64,000 nucleotides of DNA, taken from Earliella scabrosa (taxonomy: Eukaryota; Basidiomycota; Agaricomycetes; Polyporales; Polyporaceae). Below the pieces are notes generated by a model, which saw only the letters and a list, made by a program, of their open reading frames with translations, had not been told where the DNA came from and did no database searches. How positions within the stretch are numbered: position 1 is the first letter of the stretch; every line of letters starts with the position of its first letter. A program made the translations under genes and the position numbers. The stretch is taken from positions 2,604,001 to 2,668,000 of the forward strand of contig JABYQQ010000003.1 of NCBI GenBank assembly GCA_022605405.1. The letters are read 5' to 3'. Shown one piece after another: positions 21,691-31,597 of the stretch.

Positions 21691-22904
21691 CTTCGACGTT
21701 ACTGGACACGGAGCGCCGTCTGCTTCAGAACTACGGCCCGGACCTATCAAAATGTCTTAGTAGTTCTCATCTCCGTCGCAGAAAATGATGACTTGCTCGG
21801 CATAAGAGCAAATTAAGCCGTCCCTGATATCTGCCCCCATCTCGCCCCGAGGACTCACGACCGTGTAACTCTATAATAGGCTACACCACTGACCATCGCG
21901 GATCCATGGATAAAGGCATTCGCGCGTATGGGTATTCTGGGAAGAGGAAGACGCCTGGTCCTGCAGGGTTGCGCCGACCAATGAGATAACGTTACCAACT
22001 AAACTGTGAGAGACTCCCATATGTGGTTGAAAGCACTCATCTGGTGTCTGATCAAAGCGGCCCCAAGTCGTCAGAGCCGCAACTCATGACATGATAGGGA
22101 TGTAATGAATTGGTCATGAGCAAGGTTCCGCGACGGTGAAACAGGACATGTGTACGTACACATCATCGGAACTCCGAGGAAGGTTGAGGAAGGCCGCACT
22201 TCTGAGTTGGCTCAATCGCTGCCATCTACGCGCGCACGGTACTGGTACTCGTCAAAGGGATGCGAATAGAATTGTGCGGGAATCAGGAGATGCATCAGCG
22301 GAGACGGGTAGCAAAGACTAGCACACACGAAATATCAACATACTAATCGTACATCACTGTGTAAGAATACGAGCCACTGTGAGAAGACTTCAGTGGCCTA
22401 GAACAACACAAATGCCAAGTACCACTCCCGAGACCAAGTCCACGTCCGGCTGCAAGTGGTCGACCGTCGATGTCTTCTTGAGAAGATGCACACGAGTGTA
22501 AAGCACTCACTAGACCAGTTTTACAAGCATTGAGGTATGACGGTAGATCGAGGAGTCTCGCTGCGACGGGAGCATGACGGATGCGCTCGGAGGAGAAAAG
22601 ATTGAGACTGGATCGAGGAGGACGCACTGAGAGACCAGTGGGAGACTAAGGAGTCCTAAGGACCACTAATGTGCCGGCAGCAGTTAATCGGGGATCTAGA
22701 CGGCTCAGATCGATCCGATATGGTCCGGGATACCGCTTTGTTCCGCATTTTGGTCCGGAGCTCCGGAGTACCCCCACACGAGGCGCCAGTCGCGCCATAC
22801 GCGTAAGGCCTTGCCGGCAGACGACCTGCAGACGAGTACAGCACTGTTCGCTCTCGTCCCTACTGATTGACTCACACATCGTCTTCACCAGTCTCAATCT
22901 GTCT
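21691..22904. other. Intergenic interval upstream of the WD40 gene
   Basis: No gene recognised; open frames under 100 codons only. The last few hundred bases are presumed promoter and 5' UTR of the WD40 gene. Confidence 0.45.
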
Positions 22905-24476
22905 ATGGCCCGACGTTACAATCAGCTGTTCCATCTGAACGACCACGAGGATGCCATTACAGCCGTCGTCTTCAGTCCTGAAGGAACCCTACTCGCGACG
23001 GGAAGTTTGGATGGGAGGTTGTGTGTATGGAACGTGCAGGAAGGCCGCCTGCTGTATCGGCACATAGGAGAACACGATATATCTTCGATTGCATGGCTTC
23101 CGGATGGTGAGGATGAACTCCTGTTTGGGACAAAGCGCGGCCATGTTGTGCGACTCACAATCACGCCGGTACGTATCGTCTCCGTCGGACGTTCATATCC
23201 TATGACAATATGCCCAGAACGATCTGTCAGTCAGCGGATTTTGGGCTCACGGGTTCCCGGTGGAACAGCTAGCCATCAAGGGTTCATGGTTAGCGTCCGG
23301 GGCTCATCAGGAGGTCAAGCTATGGCAATGGGATCCTGTCGGTGAGACATCTCCGCCACCTCTCCGGTTCCACCCTTCTTACGTGCTCTACAATGGGATG
23401 AAGCCAAAATCTACGTTTTCCGACAAATGCTGCCTGGGCCTGCGACAGTGAAGAGGAACGCAGACAAGGAGGTCATCGTGACGAGCCTGCACTGGACAAG
23501 CTCGCGCCAGCACGACCTTCTTCTACTGGTGACTTATATGTACCATGGCGTGTAGTACGTGCTTCTAGCATTGCTCTTTCCACACCTGGCTCACTGTTTC
23601 AGTCTCTATGACTCGCATGACTGGCACAGTGTGCGGACCATCCCGGCTTCCGGGAAGATGTAAGTTTAACTGCGTTTGTTGGCGAATCGCACTACTGAAT
23701 GAGGCTGGCATTCAGCGGCCATGCTTCGCTTTCCCAGTCAGGGACGCATCTTGCCATATCCAACCTGGATACCGGTTTCGACGTCTACCGGATGGAAGAT
23801 GGAGTACCCGTGTGCTCGTTCGAGCATGACGCTCCGGAACCCGACTTCGTGCCCGTCCAATTCATTCATGGTGGACATGCAATCCTCGGTGGAAGCTCAG
23901 TTGGCAAGCTCGGCATATGGGACATATTTCTCAAACGTCAACTCGATGTTCTGTCGATTCCCAGTGCGTACGCTCCCTTACTGCAGTCTAGCCTGTGCAG
24001 GCTGTGCTCATCCTGTCTGGCGACCTTTACTTGTGCAGGAAACCCCCCCATACGCGCGATAGCGGTGAGTTTGGTGTCTATATAATAGTCTGCGAACTAA
24101 GAACTGTGTCGTAGGGTTACTGTATAACTGCCGACGATCCCACCAGTTTCCGCTTTCTCCTAGCCACAGGCATCTACAATCAGGGCAAGGATTCTCCCTG
24201 TATCTTATGGGAAGCCCAAGAGCCGAAGAATGGCGAAGACGAGGAGAGGGACCAGGGCAGCATCGATGACGACGAAGACGAGCAGGCTCAAGGGCGGGAA
24301 ACGCGCGTTGTGGCAGTCGATGTCTTGTCCTCAGTTTCGGTGCGGCGTTCCTCCTGCTAACATCGTCTGGTGAACTTACGTCTTGACAGCTCTTCCGCAT
24401 CGTCATTGCCGTCGGTCTGGTCGCTTTATGTTACATGCTCACTATGTTGCCGGAGGACATCGACATCGGGCTATGA
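22905..24476 (+). CDS. WD40-repeat protein with C-terminal membrane anchor
   Basis: ATG 22905 (MARRYNQLFHLNDHEDAI). WD repeats are evident: DAITAVVFSPEGTLLATGSLDGRLCVWNV, HDISSIAWLPDG, VEQLAIKGSWLASGAHQEVKLWQW, LAFSGHASLSQSGTHLAISN, and GHAILGGSSVGKLGIWDI, pointing to a beta-propeller. About seven exons. A 49-nt intron after LTITP joins NDLSVSGFWAHGFPVEQ in frame; the last intron (GTTTCG...CAG) joins VLSS to a hydrophobic end, LFRIVIAVGLVALCYMLTML, followed by PEDIDIGL and TGA 24474-24476. The propeller is therefore probably cytoplasmic and tethered to a membrane by the tail. Partner and pathway are unknown; this architecture recurs in basidiomycete WD40 families. One internal boundary near 23345-23455 is uncertain. 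Confidence 0.82.
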
Positions 24477-24587
24477 GGAGGCTCGAGAGGAGCTAGCGCG
24501 CGGCGCGATGATTGGCATTATGACGGACCACTGTACAACATATCAAGCGCATCTGTACTTCGACTAGCAATCCTGATCGCTACCAGG

Positions 24588-25148
24588 CTACGGCTTCCCA
24601 CCGACATTCACGGCTCCCTCCAAGGACGCCGCGAATATTTTGAGGTCGGTAGAATCAGCGAACGCGAGAGCCACTCCGTGTGGCGCACTGCACACGTTGA
24701 TGTGGTGCTCTTCCTGCTGTGTCATCAGCGATCCCGCTCAGCCATCATACTTGAACGAAGATACTTACCAGCTCCAGGAAAACCGTCAAGAACGCGGCGG
24801 GGACGATCGCAGTGGCGACGACAGCGCTGTTGGCTGCTGTCGCGACACAAGCATAGACTTTGAGTGGATAGATCAGCCAGAGAAGCGTTGACAGATGCAT
24901 AACATGAGCTCACCTTTGTTCGAGACGGGAAGCGAGATGAGGGATACGGTGACGTTGGCAAAGTCTCCACTACCATCGATGTAGGAGGAATTCCTGTTGA
25001 CGAATGCCGGTGGGTTCTCGAAGCTGTCCCACATAGCGTACACGGTGTGGTATACGATCAAGCAGGACGCGACGGCATAGCTGAATATAGCGAGCAGGCG
25101 AATTAAGGTGGGATCCGGATAGCGGAGTACAGCGAGCAGGTGGAGCAT
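24588..25148 (-). CDS. Small membrane protein, hypothetical
   Basis: ATG 25148 (MLHLLAVLRYPDPTLIRLLA). Three exons give about 150 residues: an N-terminal hydrophobic segment (AIFSYAVASCLIVYHTVYAM), a polar part with Asn glycosylation-like sites (NRNSS, NVTVS), a second hydrophobic segment (VYACVATAANSAVVATAIVPAAFLTVFLEL), and a C-terminal EEHHINVCSAPHGVALAFAD ending in TAG 24588-24590. Splices use GTGAGC...AAAG and GTAAGT...CAG. Probably two membrane spans. Convergent with the WD40 gene, whose stop is about 110 bp away. Family not recognised. Confidence 0.6.
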
Positions 25149-25448
25149 AGTAGAGGAGGATGTAGAGCGGAGGGGATGTGCAAGAGTGGTCGATAGAGAG
25201 AACAACGATGGGCGAGTGTATATAACTCAACACACAAAGGAACACACGTGTTGAAGGATGCGTGTATCTGAGTCAGGGTCGACCGGAAATCTAGGCTTAC
25301 AAGAGGCGTGGCTGCCATAGTCGCTCAGGCTACCAAACTGCAACACTCTGGGAGAGAATGGGAGGGGGGTTTGGAGAGCGTAAGGATACATAGGCTCCGA
25401 TAGACGTCCGACCAACTTCAACTCGACTATAGGCTAGAGTTCAAAGTT

Positions 25449-25487
25449 GAGCGCCGGGCGCCGAGCGCCGGGCGCCGAGCGCCCGGG
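25449..25487. repeat. GC-only 14-bp tandem repeat
   Basis: GAGCGCCGGGCGCC is repeated twice with a third partial copy. The unit contains the palindrome GGCGCC, so the array can form hairpins. It lies between divergent genes (24588-25148 minus and 25660-28495 plus). Confidence 0.85.
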
Positions 25488-25659
25488 AAGATCTTGAGAT
25501 TTCGCCGATCCCTGCTGTTTTGTCCTGCGCCTTCACTGGCCTCTGACTGGCCTGTTCGTCAGCCATGTCGCTACATCTTCTTTGTGCACGCTCGACCCGC
25601 ATAGACTGGCGTCATGCCCTCTCGATTCACGACACTGACGAGCCACTTGTATCGCGGTT

Positions 25660-28495
25660 ATGCCTGCTCATTCCCCGTCCCTACGTCTGCTCCGAGGTAC
25701 CATACCCGGGGCTCTAGACCCTTCACAGCCCAGTCGGGTCCTGGTTCACCCTCAGGCGACACTTCAGTTCGCAACCTTTGACCCGACAATCGCTCGCGGC
25801 AACCCTGTATGGTCATTGGACCCCCCTTCGACCCGGATCGTCGTCGAAACACTACCTGGTCGCTCCTCGCCTAGCCGCTGGAGATTCGTGCCATGTGCCA
25901 ACTTGGCTCCGGGAGTGACATCGGAGGGAACATGGCCTCGAGTAGTGTCCATCTGTGGGTGAGTAACGAAACCTCTTCTATGTGGCGCCGTGGAGTAATG
26001 CGTCCCAGTTCACTTGTCCTCTGTTACGAGGAGCAGTGGCAAATCTACAAGCTCGATCCTGCATACGAGTGTTATGTGCCAGCCTCACCGGAAATCCCTT
26101 TCATCATTCAGAGCCCCCTTCCTGGGCTACGTTATCGCTCTCCCTCTCAACCCACTACTTGTCACACGGGCTCTACAGCCGCACCGAATCGAAGCGCGAG
26201 CAGGACGACGGAGAAGCGCTTATCCGAGAATAACCGCAAGGATAACATCGCGCGGCCGTCTGGCTCAGACTCGCCTTGTGATCCCTCTCCGAAGAAAGTG
26301 AGGTTTCAAGCAGATGCTGGCCCATCTGGGTCGAAGACCAATCCGCATGATGCACCTACGTCTAGCCCACGTAGGTATCACAAACCCTCAAACGGCTCGT
26401 CTTCCACGAGGAACCAATCCCTTCCGCCGTCTCAGCCCGCGCCGTCTCAGCCCCAACCCGCTCCCGTGCCGTCTCAGCCCCAGCCCCAGCCCGCGCCCGC
26501 GCCGTCGAAGCCCGCGCCCGCGCCCGCGCCGTCGAAGCCCCAGCCCGCGCCCGCGCCGTCGAAGCCCCAGCCCGCGCCCGCGCCGTCGAAGCCCCAGCCC
26601 GCGCCCGCGCCCGCGCCGTCGAAGCCCCAGCCCGCTCCCGCGCCGTCGAAGCCCCAGCCCGCGCCCGCGCCGTCGAAGCCCCAGCCCGCTCCCGCGCCGT
26701 CGAAGCCCCCGCCCCCGTCTCAGCCCGTGCCGTCTCAGCCCCCGCCTACGTCTCAGCCCGCCCCGTCTCAGCCCCCACCCGCGCCGTCCACCTCCACACC
26801 CGCGGCACATTTCTCTACATCGTCGCCCCAGACGCCATCATCTCCTAAATCGGAACGTCACGACACCGAGAGTTCCCAGGCGACCACTTCCCCGCTTCGC
26901 CGTGACCCTGCAGCCTCCAATGCAGAGCCAGCGTCGTCGGCTTTCGAGGGAAATGCTGAGTCACAGCCGTCGACTACTGCCCCACCTAGCGAGCCAGTGA
27001 CCGTAGCTGAGCATCCTCCGTCAACGTCAGGGGATGGGATTATTGATGAAGACGTCGATATGGACGCATCGGGAGACTCGGATTCCGCTAGCGAAATGGA
27101 GATCATGGATATCATCTTGGAGACGGATGATGACGATGACCCGTCAACTTCAGAGAAGGAGGATGTGGAAAGCAGGACTCGCGCACCGTCCGCATCAAGT
27201 GGTACGTTTGAACTGAGTTGTTGTCTACCTTTGGCTCACGTTTCCCCTTCTTCCCCAGAGGCCGATGTGGAGCGTGAGGCATTTGAAGGAGAGGCGAAAC
27301 ACAAACGGAGGAGGACATCATCTCCCGGCCCTCAGCAGTACACGCGTCAAGAAGAAATGGCCTACGAGCGCACTTGGCGGAGGCGAGTAGACCAATACAA
27401 CCGACGCCTTGAGGATCGTGAAGAGCAGCGGCACGAGCGTAACAAGAAATTATGGGAGGACATTTTATCAGGAGCGCCACATGCAGGTATGTTGCCTCGC
27501 TTGTATATTGTACAAGTACACGTTCATAAGGACTGCTGGCCTTCGTTGGGTCAGAACCACCTACCGCCGCTCAGTCGAAGCCGAGCAACGGTTATCAAGC
27601 ACCGCACACGCCCCAGCCGCCATCAGCGGGTCAAGATCTAGGAGGTGCTTCTCAGGTTCACGCATCGGCCGCCGATGCTGAATCCCCGACTTGGGAGGAC
27701 GGCGGGAAGACAGCTCAGCATATTCACGCCGATACTGTCGAGAATGCCGATCTCCCTGAAATGTCGTACAGTGATCAAACTTCCCCTCAGGCGGTCTCGG
27801 CCGAAGACGAAGAGAGGGCGCGTCAGGCTGCGATCGAAGCCTCGCGTCAGAAAATGGCGGAGCTCGAGAAGGACCGCCCTCTGTGGGAAGCAGAGGCGCG
27901 ACGGCGCGAGGACGAAGAGAAGGCGGCAGAGAGGGAGAGAGCCGAACATCGTGCTCGCATAGCGGCGCAAGAGAAACGAACCGCCCGTGCTTCCAACGCT
28001 GACTCCCGGGCAGCGCAGGCACAAGCTCAGTCGCGCGCTCAGGCTGCCCAAAATCGTCTACGACAGGAGCGGGAGCAACGTTGGAAGCAAATCCGGCAGG
28101 AGTGGTCGACCAAGGAATGGAATGACACAATTGCGCTCCGACGATATGTTGATCTCACAGTACCGTTCGACGCCGCGAAGTTTATGGTGGGACCGCCGCC
28201 CGACTTCTTCTCTATCCCTTGGCCGGTTCTAGACTCACCAGTCGACTTGACGCCGGAAGCCATCAACTGGCAAGCAGTTGAGAAGTTCTTCAAAGAGGCG
28301 AAGAAGCGTCTCCCCCCCAAGGACTTCAAAACGTTCGCTTCTCAGGCGCAACGACGGTTCCATCCGGACCGATGGTGTTCTCGAGGCGTCCTCTCCAATA
28401 TTGCCGAAAACGAGTTCCGTGAAGCTCTGCAGAGCGCCCTCGTCGCCGTGGCGCAGGCTGTTTCGTCTTTGCTCTCGAATGAGGACAGCGTCTAA
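25660..28495 (+). CDS. Low-complexity protein with C-terminal J-domain-like HPD motif
   Basis: ATG 25660; four exons form one frame of about 870 residues. The N-terminal 120 residues look folded (SLVLCYEEQWQIYKLDPAYE after a 50-nt intron). A Ser/Pro-rich part follows, holding about eight PAPAPSK repeats (26440-26790), then an acidic Asp/Glu tract (about 27050-27160). A long charged helix comes next (EEERARQAAIEASRQK; KAAERERAEHRARIAAQEK). The C-terminus has the motif RRFHPDRW preceded by an alpha-helix (about 28280-28375), resembling helix II plus HPD of DnaJ domains but not closely enough to call a J protein. Stop at 28495. Such proteins are common hypothetical proteins of basidiomycetes; possible Hsp70 co-chaperone role is inference only. 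Confidence 0.75.
26440..26790 (+). repeat. Coding minisatellite for Pro/Ala-rich repeats (about 27-bp unit)
   Basis: GCGCCGTCGAAGCCCCAGCC-type units repeated about eight times, encoding PAPAPSKPQ, with Ser-Gln-Pro variants on both sides. The repetition keeps all three plus frames and a minus frame open here, which creates spurious overlapping open frames. Confidence 0.93.
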
Positions 28496-28649
28496 CAATT
28501 CTTTGTACGACAATCTTTGATATATCCGCGTCTTATCAATGTTATTATCCTCTTGCAACACAACTTTGGCATAGCGACTTGAACGTAACCGCGCTCCCGA
28601 CAAAGCACGATGGCGAACCTCAACATATAAGTTCTCGTGCAAATTTGGA

Positions 28650-29940
28650 ATGGCGCACGCTCTCTTCGACATGGCTCAACGACCCTCCAATGCCGCGCCA
28701 TATACCTTCAGCGCTCGCGCTCTCGTTCGCCGTAACTACGTTACGGATCTTGTCTACTCTGCAGCCGTAGCTCCAGACTGGGAGGAGACAGCCGAGATAA
28801 CGATTACGCGTCGCTTCCATGATGAGTCAGTCCCCTGAGTATTCCCTGCTGAGACTCGCCTCATGTTGTGCTAACGTCTTACTGCAGACTTGTTGACGTC
28901 AAGATGGATGGCGAAGATGGCGGGCAGGCTCCCGACTTCCCGCGTCCGTCCGTAACGCGAGCCACAACGCCGATGCGTGGCTCATCCTCTCAAACATCGT
29001 CCACATCGACCCCCGGGTCTACTCCAATGTCATCCTCGTCCGACACTGCACCGGTTTCGTCCGGACCTCAGCCGTCACCTTCGTCTACGAACGCATCCGC
29101 TTCGAAGTCAACGTCTTCGTCCACCCAGCATCCCGATTCCTCCCTCGCCGAGAACATGGAAGACTCCAGCACTGAACTACCATCCCCGTCCATCCCGCGG
29201 GCTCCCAGTGCATCTGAGCGTCATCCGTCAGATGAGAGCCAAGCAACCCCAATGCGCTCGTCACCTACGCCCAGTACCCCACACGCGCGCAAGACAGCCA
29301 ATGCTAGGCGTACTACTCGACGCCCTGCCACGCGAAGCATCCTCCGTGTTGAGCCAATTCCTGTGTCTACACCGTCCGCCAGGACCAATAATACGGTTAG
29401 CCTCATGTCTCGCGTTGTATGTCCATGACTGACCGTTGTCGACAGTATGTACACTTCGAAGACGACGATGTACGTCGCCAGTATAAGCGCGATTCCAGAA
29501 TCTGCTCGCCAACGGACGAGGAGAAACGTCGTGATGTCAGATACACGACCGCTTGGTTCTACTCTAGTGGAGAGTACTCCCTGTCGGCCCCCCCTCCTGC
29601 TATGGCGAAGCATCCAGACCTGAAAGTCGGCGATGTGTTCTTCCACTGCGCGCCTCATCTGCCAGAGCCGCAGATGTGGCTGTGGGTAGAGATGTCAGGT
29701 GGTCACTGCGTGTGGAAGGCCGTCTACAAGGGCGATTTGCGACTTGAGGACGACCGGAGGCTTGCCATCGGACAGGATGACGACGGGCTCCCGAGACCCA
29801 ATTGGGTTACGCAGGACTGGTATCGCAAGTTGGGGTACAAAGAGCGACTGGTGGCGAAGAAGGGTAAGGCTAAAGCGAAAGCGAAAGCAGGTGAGCGATC
29901 GAATATGCTACTAAGTTCCTCCTACTCATCGTCCAATTAG
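28650..29940 (+). CDS. Hypothetical protein, basidiomycete type
   Basis: ATG 28650 (MAHALFDMAQRPSNAAPY). Three exons: the N-terminal part ends FHDE and, after GTCAGT...GCAG, continues LVDVKMDGEDGG. A long Ser/Thr/Pro linker follows. After GTTAGC...ACAG a globular C-terminal domain begins YVHFEDDDVRRQYKRDSR, with WFYSSGEYSL, GDVFFHCAPHLPEPQMWLWV and WVTQDWYRKLGYKERLV, then a Lys-Ala tail. About 390 residues. No known family recognised; the conserved-looking aromatic C-terminal domain is probably the functional part. It lies 150 bp after the preceding same-strand gene. Confidence 0.65.
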
Positions 29941-30146
29941 TCTGAACTATCCACCGTTGGAGGCTGGAGCCGTTGCGACGTACGGCGGGCTGTACTATAT
30001 ACCAGAGTTTTTCCGTCTATCTGTAATTGTAACTGTATCATATCGCCTAAATAATCCACTGTTATCACTGATAACACAACTGCCACGCTGAGCGCCATCT
30101 CTCAGAGTACCTTCCGACTCAACAACCTCCATCCACTTGCGTCAAA

Positions 30147-31228
30147 ATGTCCGGAGTGGTCGACTCAGGACAACAGAGCATCAATCCATATGATGGGAAC
30201 GCGTTCCTTGAGGGTGCTGGCCCCGATGGTATGTCGCTGCACTGGAACTTTCATGATATGTATTGACTCGGGCCACAGCTCGTAAGCACGTCCGGTTCAA
30301 GACTCCCTCTGCCACCTCCCCGGTCAGATCAAGGAGTTCTGAGGGAGCTCAGTACTCTCCTAGAGCATCTCGCAAGTCGTCGTCGTCGTCACTCTCTCCA
30401 AACTCCGTGACATCCCCCACTGGCACTGGGTGGCTCAAGCGGCTCCAGTACTGCGCCCTCGTTGCCTCCCTAGTCCTTCTTTCCCTCGTCTTCATTCATA
30501 ACGGCCTGCCGCCTCGTCCTTCGCTCGCGCAAATTACGCAGAGTCTCACTTTACGGGTCACTTCGCTCATGTCCTCCTCCCCTCATCTCGCCGCGCACGA
30601 GCGTATCCCATGGCACTTGCGTCAATACATCGATGCAGCAATCGAGAAAGCACTGCTCGTACAGATAGGACAACGTGACCATGCACTGGAACAATACGGT
30701 GCCCGTATCGTCTGGTCCCTCACTACGAACGAGTCTATCCCCACTCCAACGTCCCCGTCCCACCCCGCTCGGGTTATTCTTCGTGACAGCTTCGTGGGCG
30801 GACCCTGCTGGTTGATTACGTCCAATCAGGGCCAAATCGGCATATCCTTGCCCGAGGTCGTGTACCCTACAGGCGTCACTGTGGACTACATTCCCTCTCC
30901 AGACGTCATAGGGATGAGGCGAGCACCTCGCAACCTGCGACTATGGGGAGCGCTGGATGGTAAAGCGAATGCCAAACGGTACGATCATCTGCAAGCCTCC
31001 TTCCCCCCCACTCTCCACCCCGGCCCACCGGTGAGACAAGGCAACACGTTCCTATTGCTTGCGGAATTCGAGTATGAGATACCCTCGAAACACGTTCAAA
31101 CCTTCCCTATTTTTGAGCACATACAAGAGTCGCAGCTTGTTTTTGGTTTATTCGTTCTCGAGATCGTAGACAATTGGGGTGATGGTCACACCTGCATACA
31201 CCGTCTCCGTATCCATGGCAGGACTTAG
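30147..31228 (+). CDS. SUN-domain protein (Sad1/UNC-84)
   Basis: Predicted inner nuclear membrane protein linking chromatin or the spindle pole body to the cytoskeleton via KASH partners. ATG 30147; one 52-nt intron (GTATGT...ACAG) joins GPD to ARKHVRFKT. Ser-rich nucleoplasmic N-terminus; one membrane span at about 30440-30490 (ALVASLVLLSLVFI); then a short stem and the SUN domain (about 30690-31225). Diagnostic segments: ALEQYGARIVWSL, SFVGGPCWLIT, GQIGISLPEVVYPTGVTVDY, PRNLRLWGALDG, and near the end FVLEIVDNWGDGHTCIHRLRIHG. Length of about 340 residues is typical of short fungal SUN proteins. No frameshift seen. Confidence 0.93.
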
Positions 31229-31597
31229 ATGGTCCCCTTGCATCCTAGTTTGTATGTCGCTCGCTTGTCGCGGCCTTGTTGTATCTGCTGATCATTTGCG
31301 GATGTTTTGTCCAATGACGATTGTACGCCAGAACCAGCGCTCTTTGTTCTTTCACCTTTGAATTGTATTGGTTCGCATCATACAGTCCCCTTATTGTGCA
31401 GCTCTTTGCATGGCGAACTTATAGGTCAGTGGGCAGCGCACGACTAGAGCCCGTAAACCACTCCCGAACTATCGCGCGGCTCAATTCTAGGACCCAGGTG
31501 AAGCTCGGTGCATCGTAAGTCCGTCCGCACTCTCTCACTGTACTCTATGTGACATACTAAGGTTCGCGAGTCTCACCACAGGATATCTCGCGCGCCG

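Noticed and set aside
26388..26810. 140-codon minus-strand frame rich in Gly-Leu-Arg and a plus-strand Arg-Pro-Ser frame
   Set aside because: Both are shadows of the PAPAPSK coding repeat of the gene at 25660-28495.
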